Positions 45,830 to 60,800 of a stretch of DNA of 64,000 bases are shown piece after piece. A program made the translations under genes and the position numbers. The notes beneath the pieces are model-generated. The model made no database searches and was not told where the DNA came from. It saw nothing but the letters and a program-made list of their open reading frames with translations. The first letter of the stretch is position 1. Each line of letters opens with the position of its first letter. Source of the stretch: Halichondria panicea. Lineage: Eukaryota; Porifera; Demospongiae; Suberitida; Halichondriidae. Location of the stretch: contig NC_087380.1 of the NCBI RefSeq assembly GCF_963675165.1, forward strand, positions 2,285,803 through 2,349,802. Reading direction: 5' to 3'.

Positions 45830-48800
45830 ATGGCTTCAGCAAGACACCTCCACATGATTCTCCTACTAGTTTCAAGTTTGCTTCTCTTCCAACAAGGTAA
45901 GTACATCCATATAATTATGTATAATTATGTACAATTCTTCTTCTCTTCTTCTAATTCAAGCTAAGTACGTATACTATATGTACAATTCGCTTTCTCCACC
46001 TATATCCCTAGGCAATATCATTTCACCACAAGTGCACCCACTATACATAATTTTTATCACTGTACATGACATTATTTCACTCATCGTTATTGTGATGATG
46101 CAGGAGTGGGTACAGAGACGGGGAGTGGGGAGATGCTAACGCCGTTTACAGAAGAACCAGGTAATGACAATGGCGATGTTTCAGGGTCTGGTGGACAATC
46201 CCCCACCGAGGGCAGCGGGTCAGGGGGTGATCTTGAGCCGGATATCATCACTTGCTCAAATCCTATCGACCAAGTTACTATATCGAATTTCGAGACAATT
46301 GCAACTTCATTGAATATATTCGAGTGCAGTTTAGACACTGAGAACGGCAACTCTACTGGCCTATTGTTCATTATAGGGCTTCTTAATGGAGAAACTGTTA
46401 CCGTGACAGAAGAAATTGGCAGTCGGCTACTTCTAGACGAATTTAATGAAGATCTGATAGTATTCACGGTGACCGTGTGCACGTACACTGACGATATGGA
46501 GGACTGTGATGGAGAGCATGTACTTGAACTAGGCAGTGTTAGTGTCACCTTGACCTCACATCAAGATCGTCTCTTACCTTATGGGGAGATCACTGAGGAC
46601 AGCTCTTTTAGGAACGTGCTGGATGGTGCTGTCTCCATTCCATTATCAGAGACTATTCCATTCTATTCCAACTATTACCACTCTCTATACGTAAGTTAAC
46701 TTAGTTAAAATAATTATTATATGCAAATTAATTTTATCTCTAAATTAGGTGAGCTCTAACGGTCTAGTCTCCTTCAACCAACCGTATCTCTCCTGGTGGC
46801 CAGTCCCATTCCCATACGGGAGAACTCTCACACCAATTATAGCCCCATTCTGGACAGACTTGGACTTCAGGAATACAAACACCGATACAAGCAAAGTATA
46901 CTACAACACATACGCTACTAGTGATGGTACACGACGAGCTGCTGGATTTTTAAATCTGTTTGCCGAGAGACTGGAGAGTTACGTTGGTGCTGATACTGGT
47001 TTCCAACCTGAATGGATGACAGTCATAACTTGGAATGAAGCCACCCCCTATTATTGGAGATTTTATAGTGGACAGGTAAGAATCTCGCAGTTTTCAATAT
47101 GTACCATGCTGTACAATGCAAGCACTTAAATTACTACAAATTCAGTCAATGTATGAAATTGTGTACATTAATGCCATGTATAATTTTATGTGACCTTAAA
47201 TCTCTTGATATTTTCATCCATGCACAGAGTCTCACCTTTCAACTGGTTCTTGCTACTGACTACATAAGCATGTATGCCTTCTATCTCTATCCTCCGGGTG
47301 GCTTCAATGTACAGCTGCCTCGATGGACACGAGTCGTTATCGGCCACGACCCAAAGGATTATGCCAACTACCACAATGTGGAACTACCAAGAGGAGCTCA
47401 GTACAACATGATGGATGCTATAACTGGAAATACTGGACAATTGGGAGAATGGTACTACAATTTTACCTCCTCTGAATTGGACGCTAATTCCGAGCAGCTG
47501 TGTTTGGAATGGAGCCGGAAAGAAAGAATTGGAATCAACAACACGCTTGAGACACATTTTTCCGGGCTACCATCTTGTCCTTGTACGCGACAGCAAGCTA
47601 GGAGAGATTGGAGGTTTTGGTTTGCTCATTTTTGGGGCCTATCTTCACGATCTAACTGTGCTACTTTTTTGTGGTCAGGTCGACAAGCTACCATCGAGTG
47701 TTGCTATGATACTGATGGCTCCCTGCTTGTGGGGCCGAATGCAGGTGGCAGCTACTTGTTGTACAATCCTCTCTTTCGGTTTGAGAGTTCTTTCAGAGAG
47801 GACAGACTTCCGTATCAACGCTGCTGTGAGAACTCTGACAGATGTGACCTCTTTTATACTTACAGGCCCTCCGATGACTGCTCCAACTACGAGCCTCCAA
47901 GAAGATGTAAGTGTGTAATTAAAATTGCTTTTCCATTATAAAGAAAGAACTGTAAAGCCAGAATAATTATAACCTGGATATTAATATTTTCCCCTCAATG
48001 CAGTTTTTATTTTCGGAGATCCTCATTTTCAGTCTATTGACAATCGTAACTTCACCTTCAACGGTATAGGAGAGTACCTTCTATTAGAGTCAGCTGCAAA
48101 CAACCTCAGTATCCAAGCTCGATTAGAACAATTTGACGTTAATACTCCCGGTACTGTCACAACTTCCATTGCCCTCCTAGAGGGTGGTTCACCTCCTATC
48201 CAAGTGAATGCCGAGGCTAGCTCCTTCGCTCTCTACGTGGGTGGTAATAAAACTGATTTGCCTGGAACTGGATCGGCTATTATAATTGGTAGCAGTGGTG
48301 TGACGGATATCAACACTATCAGTACTGGTATTGTGGCGATGAATTTGAACGAGATTTTCATTAGACGTGAAGACGATAACGGACAAGATACACTGACCAT
48401 CACCACGCTAGCAGGTGGCTCTCTGTCTCTTGTTTTGGAGAATTCGTTCCTGGGTATCACAGTCGAGTTGTCGGAGAACTTCAGAAACCAGACTCGTGGG
48501 TTGCTAGGGGTGTTCAATGGAGACGGCAGTGACGACTTCACACTGCCAAACGGAACAGTTCTCGATATATCACAAGAGGAAGATATCTATCAGTTTGGTT
48601 TAGAATGTAAGTATAAGTTATAAATATAATGCTACAATATATACACAAATTATTTTATTCAATGGTATATTTACTCATGCAATGAAAAGTTGGATCAAGT
48701 TTGATTTAATGTTCTGAGATTTTATCGGATGTCTTATATTCCAATGTTCCGTACAGGGCATTTGGGTGAAGAAGAATCTCTCTTCAGTTACGGTGATCTA

Positions 48801-51800
48801 AACTACAGCTCTATCAACGATGGGTACTTGGATTTTGTCCCGACATTCTTTGATGAGCTCAACATCACGCAAGACGTAATGGATGCTTGTGGTAGCAACC
48901 AAGCGTGCATACTAGACGCTAGTCTCACTGGAAACGTGGACATTGGGACTTTTACCCTCAATAAATCCATGGAGAACAAAGAGCTTGAAAAGATTCTTGG
49001 TAAGTTAAAAATGAATGCATGCACCGTATTATATTATAAGATAATTAGATCCTCGATCCAACCATTAAGTAATAGTAGAAAAACAAGCCTCTTGTCTTGA
49101 ACAAACAGGACAACATATACTACATCCCAAAGAAAGCTTGCAAATATAATTGAGGCTCCAAATTGTAAAGCCGTTTTTGACAGGTATCCAATAACCACAC
49201 AGTATGATGTTACCAGTAGGAACCTGCATGATGCTTATAAGTGTAACCATGAGAGTGGTTATGGGTGTCCAGGTGGCGTGTGTGCAGCTGTCATTCATAT
49301 CGTTATTGGTATATGAATATTGTTACCTCATTGATGACAACAACTGCTGTCCTGTTATGAATATCATCAGCACGCATACCATGGTGATAGGCAACAAATA
49401 ACAAATACTGAACATGTGATATGCAATACAGCACTATTATACCGGAAGTTTAATCTTCCTGTTGTGGTCACCCTAGCCTGTATGATTAGGGTTCAGCCGT
49501 AAGTCCGTGTGCCGGATTGTTATTTACTTTGCGTATCCACCAAAGACGTTACTCATAACTAGAGAAAGAGTTGTTGTCACCAGTGGCGATGATACTCTTC
49601 AGTCCAGTCCATCTGTAGTACCGTATAGCGGGTATAATTCGAGGGTATAGATGTTCGCGGTTTTCGCGGATTGAGCCTGTACCGCGAAAATTTATGAATA
49701 GTAAGTGTGTTCAGTATTATTGACCACACCTATCGACAATGAGAGGAAAGAAAAAAGAAATCAAGAGACAAGGACGCCGGTATAGCCCAGATTGTTTTGT
49801 ACTGGTGGTATCCCCTGACATGGCCTGCACAGCAAACGTTCTGCTAGAGGTGGAGGACATAGTGCCTCACCGATTCTATTATTTTATACAGGCTAGGCCT
49901 GGATTCGAGGCTAACGGTGTTGAGGTACATCTGCATGTTGATGTACGCATGCGCCAAAAGGCTGGAACTCAGACCACGAAATTAAAATCCGCCAAATCCT
50001 TTGTAGAGGTCCATCCGCGAAAATTTATAGTCTCGAAATATACCCGCTATATGGTAATAGGCCACCTCTTTATTACAAGATTCGATTGAACTGCATGCGT
50101 GCGTGTTTGAGTGTGTCATTTGTGTGAATATATAGCTATCCATAAACTATTTCTCGTGTATATAAAGGATTCAACGTTTGAAAAATACTATACTGTATAG
50201 ACTAAGGGGTTGATTACTGATGTCATCATGATTGTACGTTCACCCTCCTTTCCTCCCAGACAACAAACCCCCCAAGGTGACGAGTGGAGTGTTCACTCTA
50301 GTGGTGACCACAATGGAGAATGTGACAGCCACATACAAAGTGGAGGACCCTGATGGAGATGACATCATCAGCATTGAACTAAAGGTACAGGTACTAGTGT
50401 GTGTAGCTTAATACTGATATTGCAGATCTAGAGGTCATGTACTTCTGGCAATATTGTGTACACTGAAGGCATAATTAATACGAGATCTATTAAAGCTATT
50501 GCTATGTATGTTGTACGGTAGTTTGCACCATCCTTTATTGCTAGTATAGTCTGGTTTCATTATTCCTTCTGTGTTCCACAGGGCATTAACTCAACTGGGA
50601 TCGAGTACTCGCCGACCATAGCAGGATCTACCGCCACTTTGGAGTTGACTTGGCCTAACCCTGGATACTCGCTTCCGTCAGAGGAGATCAGGATTGTTGC
50701 TATTGACAAGAACGATGCCTCAACTTCAAGAAGGATATCGATTGTACTGTGTGGATGTATGAGCAATGGAAACTGCTCTGAACTGATCGATACCACTCTC
50801 TTCAACGTGCAAGGTCATCATAAGTTGTTGTGTAATTGTCCCCTCTTCTTTGGCGGAGATTCATGCGAGATCGACATGAGAGGGTGTGGTTTTGACGTCT
50901 GTCCGGACTATGCCGTATGCATGAATGATTCAACTGTTGATTCCGGCTACACCTGCTCCAATTGTTCCGAGGGATATGAAATTATCGCGGATCCTAATCT
51001 GCCAGAGAACAAGTGTAGTGGTAAGCTACCTTCTTAAAAAACTATTATGATGTGTTTAGATTATTCCGTGACTGCTGCATTCTCGAATAAAAAGCATGGG
51101 CTATATTATAGGGTGGTTGTTCTGATTTGTTAGCTAACTTTGTGTGCCCATCTTGAGTTACATTGTGCATTCTCACAATTAAAATTATTATACCAAGTGC
51201 TTTAACTGCTACAACTTCTATACCACTGTAGATTTGGACGAATGCAACTCCACATCGACCAATAACTGCAGTCAGGTCTGCGTGAACACAGAGGGCAGCT
51301 ACACTTGTGACTGCATACCTGGATACAGACTTGCAGCTGATGGTGTCACTTGCCAAGGTAACCGCTTAGAATAAGAAAGACCGGTATAATTATTCTAAAA
51401 TACATGTACATTTGCATGCTTGAGGACATAGCATATAACTACACGATGTGTGCTGGATGCATACAATTACTGTATTAGTGTGTGTAATAATTATTAGTCT
51501 TGTTTTGTTTGTGCATTACATGCCCTTTTACCTGACGCACTTTGATGTCTGACGAAGTTCGGCGACTTACTCTATCTGTATTGCACAACCTCTACCAAAG
51601 CTTCTGCATAGTAGAATAGAACTATATACTAAGTAGTAAAGGCTGTACAATTTTTCTTCATGAGGTGTTTCATATTGTGTTGTGCCTATGTATTAATATC
51701 TCTGGCAGTACTTCACTAGTGTTTCAATTTCAGATGTGAACGAGTGTTTTGAAGGCGATGATGACTGCGATCAAATCTGTACTAACACTGACGGTGGATT

Positions 51801-54800
51801 CAATTGCAGCTGTTTCTCTGGCTATGTCCGAATGACTAACGAATGTGAACTTGGTAAGTAATTATTGCTCCAATTTATTCAACATCAATTTACTGCATGT
51901 AATTCTATACAGCAACATGCACCAACGTCAATCCATGTGACTCTAACACAATGTGTGCTACTACTGAGATTGTTGGAATGTTTCAATGTGTTTGTGCGGT
52001 TGGGGAAATGTGCATGGGCACAACATGTGCTGGAACACAGACTCTCGTGCAAGAATCATCACAGACATGCCAAGGTAATGAGTGTATATATACGTACCCT
52101 TAAAAGTCGATATTATACCAGAAATATGAGGTATTTATGACAATGGCTGTTGATAATGTGTTCTATTGCTTTAGGTTGCACTGACGGTATCTATGGTTAC
52201 AATTGCATGGAGACCTGCAACTGTATGAATGGAGGAACATGTGATCCACAAACAGGCTGTGTGTGTGTGGAGGGAGAGTGGACTGGAACTGAATGCTCAA
52301 TTGGTAAGTGTGTATATATCCTTTTGTATCCGTGCATTCAATGAGTACCTGTATAGTTAGCATGTTGATTCATTTCCGTTGTGTACGTAGATCTATAATT
52401 ATATACTTATTTGCTGTTGTAATTTCCTCTCTTTCATATCTTTTTCTCACCTCTATATATAGAGGTCAATAATTACACTCCTGTCTTCAATGACAATTCG
52501 TTCACCCTAAACGGCCAAATTCGCTGGGATCTACCAGCCGAATCTCTCGTTGCTACGGTGGTTACTATTGACAATGACACCAACCCGAACTCTGGCAGCG
52601 TACAATACAGTTTGACCAAGTCTCAGTACCAAGTCTCATCTGGTTTAGCGGACGGTTTAGAGTATTTTGAGATTCACCCTTCAACTGGTGAAATAACAAA
52701 CACAATGGCTTTAGCGGATGTCTATAGAACACTTGAAATCTCCTCATTTGTCCTGAACATTGTCGCCACAGATCAAGGTGTGGCTCCAAAATCCTCCGAA
52801 ACTACAGCCACTATTACCCCTCTGTCTGTTACCATGCTGCCGGGTAGCATAGCAACAATCAAAGTACAGGAAAACACTCCAATTGGTAGAATCGTATCTG
52901 ATGCCTTCGAATGTACTGAGTTAGGACCATCCAGTGAGCTCCTCACTCTATCAATGAATTCCTTAATTTCTGGACCTTTTGTGATTGACCAGGACACCTC
53001 TAGTCTGGCCGTTGCACGGGATATCGATTATGAGACTATTTCGAATACTCTGTTTAATTTGGCAGTTGTTTGTACGAATCGACGTCAAATTAGTGACACA
53101 CTCGTATTTCAAGTTGAAATTGAAAATGTTGACGATAATCTCTTCATGTTTGATATACCATTATATTCTGTGGAGATCCCGGAGAACACCTTAGATTCTG
53201 TAGTAGTTTTAACCGTGCAAGCGTTTGATTTGGACTCTCCAAATACGAATGTTGTGTACACTTTTATCAATGGCAACGTTCCAGAATTTCACATTTCCAT
53301 GTCCGATGGAGCAATTCGAACCACAAGTGTTGGTTTAGATCGAGAGAGAATGGAGGTGTACAAGTTCAGAGTTGAGGCAAGGTTGGCAACGCCTGGTATC
53401 AATAATGTGAGTGTGGTCACAACCAATGTTACGATAAAACTGACGGATATTAACGACAATGCTCCCTATTTTATCGAGTCTGATGTCTACATTGATGAGT
53501 TGCTTTCACACAGTGCGATTGGTGATATTGTATTAACCATCCTAGCGAGGGATGATGATATCAGTAGCAACGGAGAAATCAAATATGGACTCCAACAAAA
53601 CGATTACTTTGCAATAAATGAAACAACAGGGGTTGTGCATGTGAGCAGTTCACAGTTAATTCCTCGTAGCACGATCAGAATAAGTGTGTACGCTAGTGAT
53701 AACGGAGACATGCCGATGACCTCGAATGGCACGATTATTGTATACGTTCGACCATCCCCAGATAGACTTAGGTTTGATGAAAATCGCTATCTGTTCAACG
53801 TCACTGAGAATAACGCTCGAGGGTTCATAGTGGGTTCAGTTGAGGCGGTCATAGTCGATGTGTTGAACTCCACCTTCAATGAAAGCAGTGAACATCAAGT
53901 TGAGTACAAGATTATCAACGGAACATTTACCTCCATTTTTGTTATAAGTCGACAAAGCGGAGAAATTTTCCTGCTAACGAGTTTGGATTACGAGACAGCA
54001 CAAGAATATGACATCATAGTTAGAGCATCGCTATCTTCACAGGAGAACATTACCAAAGATGTCGTTGTGCGAGTTATGGTTGTAAATCAGAACGATAATG
54101 CTCCGATGTTTTTATCAAGTTTCTATACAACTACCGTAGAAGAATTGGCCCCAGCTGGTACTACACTACTCCAAGTTTCGGCAATTGATATTGACGATAT
54201 AGACTCGGTAAATATCACCTATCGCCTTGATGGATCACCTGATACTAACAACTTCAACATAGATGAGTTTGGTACAGTGAGTGCGAGATACGTACTAACC
54301 AATATACGTGACTACCGTTTCAACGTGATTGCTTCCGATGGAGAACTAGAATCAGAAGCTGTTATCTTCATCTCTGTAACTCGAGCAACTTCCGTCAGTC
54401 TTACGTTCACAAAAGAGAAATACATATTCAATATATCGGAAAATGTACCACCTGGGTCTTACATTGGCAGTGTAGCCGCTCTGACAAATGGAAGCATTCC
54501 GTCGGACGAATTCCGTCACCTTGGTTTCAGAATATTCAGTCCTGATACGCCATCGATGAACGATAGTAATTCCACTGGCTCATTTTTCCATATTGACAGT
54601 ATTTCAGGCGATATTTCAACTTTTTCCGTTGCAGAATTTGATGCAGAGAGCCAGCGGGTGTTTATATTCTACGTGGAAGTTTTCAATATTGACAATGACG
54701 TGATAGTTTATGATGCGGCCGCTGTTGAGGTACAGCTGGCTGATGTGAATGATAATAGACCCGTCTTCTCTCAATCGCTCTATACTAAAGTCATAAACAC

Positions 54801-57800
54801 CACTCAGCCTATAAACTCGGTAATTCTGACAGTCTCGGCCGTCGATAGAGATGCTGAAGCTATCAACAGTGAGGTAGAGTACAGTATTATATCAGGCCCG
54901 TTAGGTTTTGCTCTACAAGCTTCCACTGGCGATCTCTCAGTAACTAACAGTACACTAATACCGGGAGAGTACTACCTAACCATAGTCGGCAGTGATAGAG
55001 GCTTCCCTATATTGAACAGTTCTGCTACTGTTTTCATAGCTATACTGCCAGCTGTTCCAACTAGGATCGAATTTAATGAGACTTTGTACTCTTTTAGTAT
55101 CTCTGAAAGTGCTGAGCTAGGCGCACTCGTTGGTGTAGTTCGAGCATTCGATTCCAACCCTAACACCACATCAACACTTGAGAGTATCGTGTATTCGACT
55201 CCTAATGTAACGAGGTGCTTCACGCTTGATCTATTAGACGGTGAAATTCGTGTGTCTTGTGGACTTGATAGAGAAACGGTACAACAGTTTGAGCTGCAAA
55301 TTGTAGCTAGTATTTCAAGTCCAAATGGTGATGTAATCGGATACTCTAAAGTCATTATTAACATCCTGGATATAAACGATAAAAAACCGGTTTTTTTACT
55401 CGATGTCTACGCTACTGTAATCAACGATAACCATGGTAACAATACAGTATTACAAGTGACCGCTTCTGACGCTGACAGTGGAAGCAATGCAGCTATTGAA
55501 TACAGTTTGACTGACCCTGAGGGCGTATTGGTAAATGCTACTGAGTATTTCAAAATAAACAACTCTACTGGCATTATAACACTGTCTGATTTAACCGTTC
55601 CTATTGGTGATTACAGAGTGATTGCTGTGGCAACTGATCTTGGTATGTTTGTGCGTATGTCATCTACAGCTGTTGTTCTAATCTGCGTCACACGATCTCA
55701 ACCAGGTCAGATTGTTTTTCGAGCGACAATCTTCAGCATTAGCGAGAATCTACCTGGTGGAGCTTCAGTTGGAACTGTTCTTCTCAGCTCTGGTATTCAA
55801 GACATTGTACCCTCAGAATTCCCCAACAATCTTCAGTTTAGATTAGTTGACAATAACTATTTCAGAATTGACTCAATATCAGGAGAAATTTTCACCACTC
55901 AACCTCTCGATCGCGAAACAGTTTCTAGCCATGTACTCTTCATTGTAGCTGACTTCACTGCATTTAGTATTAGTGCTGCAGATTCGATAGTAATTCGGGT
56001 GACAGACGAAAACGATGTGACACCAGTATTCAACCCAATCCAGTACTCGACTATAATTGATGATAATGCGACCATGGATTATGTCGTAATTAGCATGATT
56101 ACTACTAGAGACACTGATGAAGGTGACAATTCTCGAGTTACATTCTCTATCGAAGGAGCCGGTGATGATTTCCCGTTTGGTGTAGTCTCCGTTCAATTCA
56201 GCCCACCAATCACCAGGGGACAGATCATCGTCTCAAATGTCTCAAACTTGATTCCGAAAACATACCAGTTCCAAATACTAGGTACGGATAACGGGAATCC
56301 AGCTCTTAATCAAACTGCTGATGTAACCATAATTGTGGAGCATGCATTACCAGAAATAATTTTCTTCCCCACACCATTATATGTATTCAATTTCACTGAG
56401 AATATGCCGCTGGGTACTTTTGTTGGAAATATATCAGTAATGCAAGTAACACCTGCACTAGATGAGTTAGATTACGAAATCACCAGTGGGAATTCTGGTT
56501 TCTTTCACCTTAATCCAAGTACAGGAACACTAACTACTGCACGATCAATCGATCGAGAAGCAAATTCAACTTTCACAATTTTGGTGCGAGCAATTTTATT
56601 CGGCGCTTCTCAACTTGTGCCGGCTGAAACAATGATAACAGTGAACGTTCTGGACGTTAATGACGAGAGGCCTATCTTTACTAATGGCGGGAGCTACTCC
56701 AGGACAATCTTCACCGATGAAGTGAGCACTACAGCTAGTATTATCAGTGTACTCGCAACAGATGAAGACGAAGGAAGTAATGCCGAGATACAGTATAGTA
56801 TCACCGACGGAAACGATTTGGGACTGTTCAGAATTGAGGAAACTGGAGACATATTTCCTACGACAGCTCCTCTTAATGCATCGACATTCCAATTATCTGT
56901 GACAGCTGAAGATATGGGGGACAATGTGTTGAGTAGCACGGCCACTGTGATTATTGTGATTCAAAATGCCATACCTGCTAACATCAGTTTCCTTCAACCT
57001 AGTGGATACCAATTTAGTGTTAATGAGAACTCGGACTTCCTTTTAGTAATTGGTCAAGTTGGTGTAGAGGCTATACAACCTGAAAACCTGCAAACTTTCT
57101 TAGAATTCTCTGTAGTTTCTAACATATTCTCAATCGATAGACTTGGAAATATTAAATCAAATGGTGTGTTAGATTTTGAAGTTGCTCATAACTACACACT
57201 CAATATAACTACCACTCTGGACATTCCAATAGAACGATTCACACCAAAAGTCACTCTCACCACAACTGTACAAGTGATTATATTCGTGGTTGATTTGAAC
57301 GACAACGATCCAGTATTCGACAACTTTCCCTACAATCTAGAACAATTTGAGGAAAGACCAACTGAAGAACTTGTTGCCACTATAAGAGCCACAGATGCTG
57401 ACTCAGGGTCAAACCAGCAGCTAGTGTACACTTTGCTAAACAGCGACCCTTCCATCACAAACAGTTTCAGAGTTGACGCTAGCAATGGAGAATTATTTGC
57501 AGCAGCTGGTATAGACAGAGAGGTGCAAGAAACGTACTTCCTACTGATCAGAGTATGTGATATGGGCAGCTCTCCAAATTGTATTACGGAAATTATCAAC
57601 TTTATGTTACTGGATATCAATGATAATATTCCTCAACTCACTTCTGGTACTACATACGAAGTACGTGAGAGATTGCCTGCTGGAACTTCTGTATTTACTC
57701 TTACTGCTTCAGATCCAGACGCTGGTAGCAACGGAGTTAATAGTTTGAGATATCTACTACCCAACACAAATCTTATCGGATCTTCTGGAATAATCTATGG

Positions 57801-60800
57801 TACGAGAGGTGGTGGTGTGTTCACTATTGACGAACAAACTGGTGTCGTTTCTCTTATAGTCGAGCTGGATTATGAAACTGAAAGGTATTATACCACAATT
57901 ATCAGAGTGCGAGACAGGTGGTTTAATACTGATACAAAAGATGGTAGCCAAAGATCAGATACGGGCATTCAAATTAATGTGATTAATGAACCTGATAACG
58001 ACCCTCAATTCTCGCTACCCACTGGCCAAGACATGTACCAGGTCACTCTAAATCCAATGCTTAGTAGTGGACTCACAATACATGAAGTGGAAGCCACAGA
58101 TGCAGACCCTGAGGACCAACTTAGCTATGAGATCGACTTCATCATGGAAGAGGGTAACAGTGGAATACAACCTCTGTTTGTGATTGACGGAGCTACTGGA
58201 CGAGTATACTTGGAGGGTGATCAAGTATTCACTCCGGAGGCACGATTCACATTTAGAATTATCGTGTATGACAACAGTCAGTTTAATTTGACGGATAGTG
58301 TATTTTTGCTTGTCGAGATTCTACCAGAACAGTTGCAATTCGAACAGCCTTCCTACACAGTGGACATCAGTGAAGGAGTTGGAATTGGATCTGAACTAAC
58401 TCGTTTGTTTATTCAACAACTGTCAGTATCTTCGAGCATTACCTATGTGTTAGAGGTCAACAGCCCGAGTAATGAAGGGGATGTGTTCACCTTACCCGGA
58501 GGCAGTAGCCCTCAGGCTGTAATTTCACTTGCAAATGGCGAAGGATTAGATCGAGAAAATATTAACGAGTATAGAATGACAATTACAGCTCAAAGAACAG
58601 TTCCGACTCTACAGACAGCCGTCACTACCTTGGTGATTAATGTTCTAGATATAAACGATAACACACCAACGTTTATTGACGGGGCAAACCCTGTAATTAA
58701 CGTTGACGAGGAGACGCTCTCTCACACACAAGTCAGCAAAATCAATGTCACTGATCGTGATATCGGAGAAAATAGTCGTATCCAGTACACAGTCGATAAC
58801 CCTCCTCTGGGGTTCCCATTTTCCCTCGACCCAAATACTGGGATACTCACTGTCATAGGAGATATTGATTATGAGGAGGTGCAATCTTTCGAGATGACAG
58901 TTACAGCTCGAGATTCTGCTGCTGCTTCTACTTTCCTTTCGAGCTCTCAAACGTACTCAATTCGAATTAACAACATCAATGACAATATTCCTAAGTTTTC
59001 AGCTGTAGCCTATTTTGGAGAGATGTCTTCAGAAGCGATGAGGGGGGATATCGTGCACCATATCATACTGACTGTCACTGATGATGATGATGTGAACAAC
59101 GAGCAAGATTTTAATTTCGCGATTACTTTCAGTGATCAGTCCTCTGCAGATGCCAGTCTAGCAGGATATGTATTGCAGGTCATAGAAGACCCTCCGTATC
59201 GAATTCGCATAATGAACATTCCAGAAAATACTGGCGCAGGACCAAAACTTCTTTCTCTTCGGCTTAGTGTGAGCGATGGCGATCATTCAACTACTATTCC
59301 TCTTTATATCTATGTGTTTGTTAGTGATAACCTGGTTACCTTCAACCTAAGAGGAGTGGGTAAAGAAGAGTTTGAGTCTTGTGTAAATAATTTAACCTCG
59401 TTATGCAATTTCCTGGACGTGCTCGGAATAGTTGTAAAAGCACAACTCTCAGCAAGCAATGGAGTGTTCTTCTCCAATCACTCTTTGGTTGCCAGTAACA
59501 CAGACACAGACACGAACACGTAAGTACAGTAATAAGGTTGACCTATATATATAATTATAACTAACTGAGCCAAAAATTCTATTCTTGGCCTATGTTTTGG
59601 TAATCATGTTAGAAAGAAATGTTTTCCATTCATCACTGTAAATCAAATTTTGAAATCCTTTCTTTGTGGTACGATACTTATTAACTGGTCATTCACTCTA
59701 TATCTATATAGGATTACACTGGAAGTGTACGGATGGTACGGCTCTGAATACAACACAGCTAGAGACAACAATGGAGAACTGAGCAGCTCAACTACTCCAA
59801 ACATCGTTTATGTTTCTTACTCCAGCAATGTTGCAGCTTTCACAGCTGCTTCCAGTAGTGACCAATTCCTACCATTCTCATTTGGAGTGGAAGTTGATGA
59901 GCCCACTGTGGCTCCACCTCCTGAAGAACTGGACCAGGTTATACTGATAGCAGTAGTGGTGTGTGGTGTGGTGGTGGCTGGCCTGTGTATTGTGCTCACC
60001 ATTGTTCTGGTGTGTGTGCTCAAGCTGAGGAAAAGGAATGAGCCTAGACCCAAAAGGTTCGTGCCAGCCACATGTGGTATTACGGGTCAAATGTTCCATG
60101 CATGCATGTGCAAGACCTGGCAAACATGTCCTATTTTGGTATTCTTGTGTTTACTTACACACTTGCACATGTGTATAAAATTCCAACATTGTGCATGCTA
60201 ACCAAATGCGTATATTTTATTATACTGCAACCCTCTCCCACCACAGACAAAGAAAGCCAAGTGATCTGTATCTCCGTAAGAGGAAAGAGCCTCGCTCGAG
60301 ACGCCAGAAGAGTAGGCGTGGTTCCTATGAGGACCTGGCGCTCACTCCGAGGGGAGGGAGTGACTTGGCCTATGAGACCATGTACGATGATGATGACATA
60401 TTAGACTCCGAACAGACAATGCCGTGGTTCGACCCCAAATACCTGGCCACAGATGAGGTATACCCTGCAGACATTTATGGAAAGTGTGGTGTTTTTGGCA
60501 TCTAACCATATATAAATAATTAGCTATATCATACGGCTTGAGTTCACATGATACAAATTACTGTTTGGCATGCACTATAATTATACTATATAATAATTAT
60601 AGCTATAGGCCTAAAGTGAATTTCCAGAAGTGCATGGAATTTTAGAAATACTGTTTATAGCCGTGTGTTTCAACAGCCATTGCATGACTTGCACTGCATG
60701 CAGCAGCGCTATGATGGTGATACTGAGCAGAGCCGACGAAAGACCAATGTCAGGGCAACGGTGGATGGCAATGCTCGACGACAGAGTCGACGCTACTCGT

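Noticed and set aside
49739..50089. 116-codon open frame in the cadherin-gene intron
   Set aside because: It starts inside the 434-bp MITE and runs over its right end; no domain, no splice logic and no link to the host frame.
52463..59519. Classical type I/II cadherin or FAT/Dachsous orthologue
   Set aside because: The head (NIDO, AMOP, VWD), absence of laminin-G domains and the tail without recognisable catenin motif do not fit these families.
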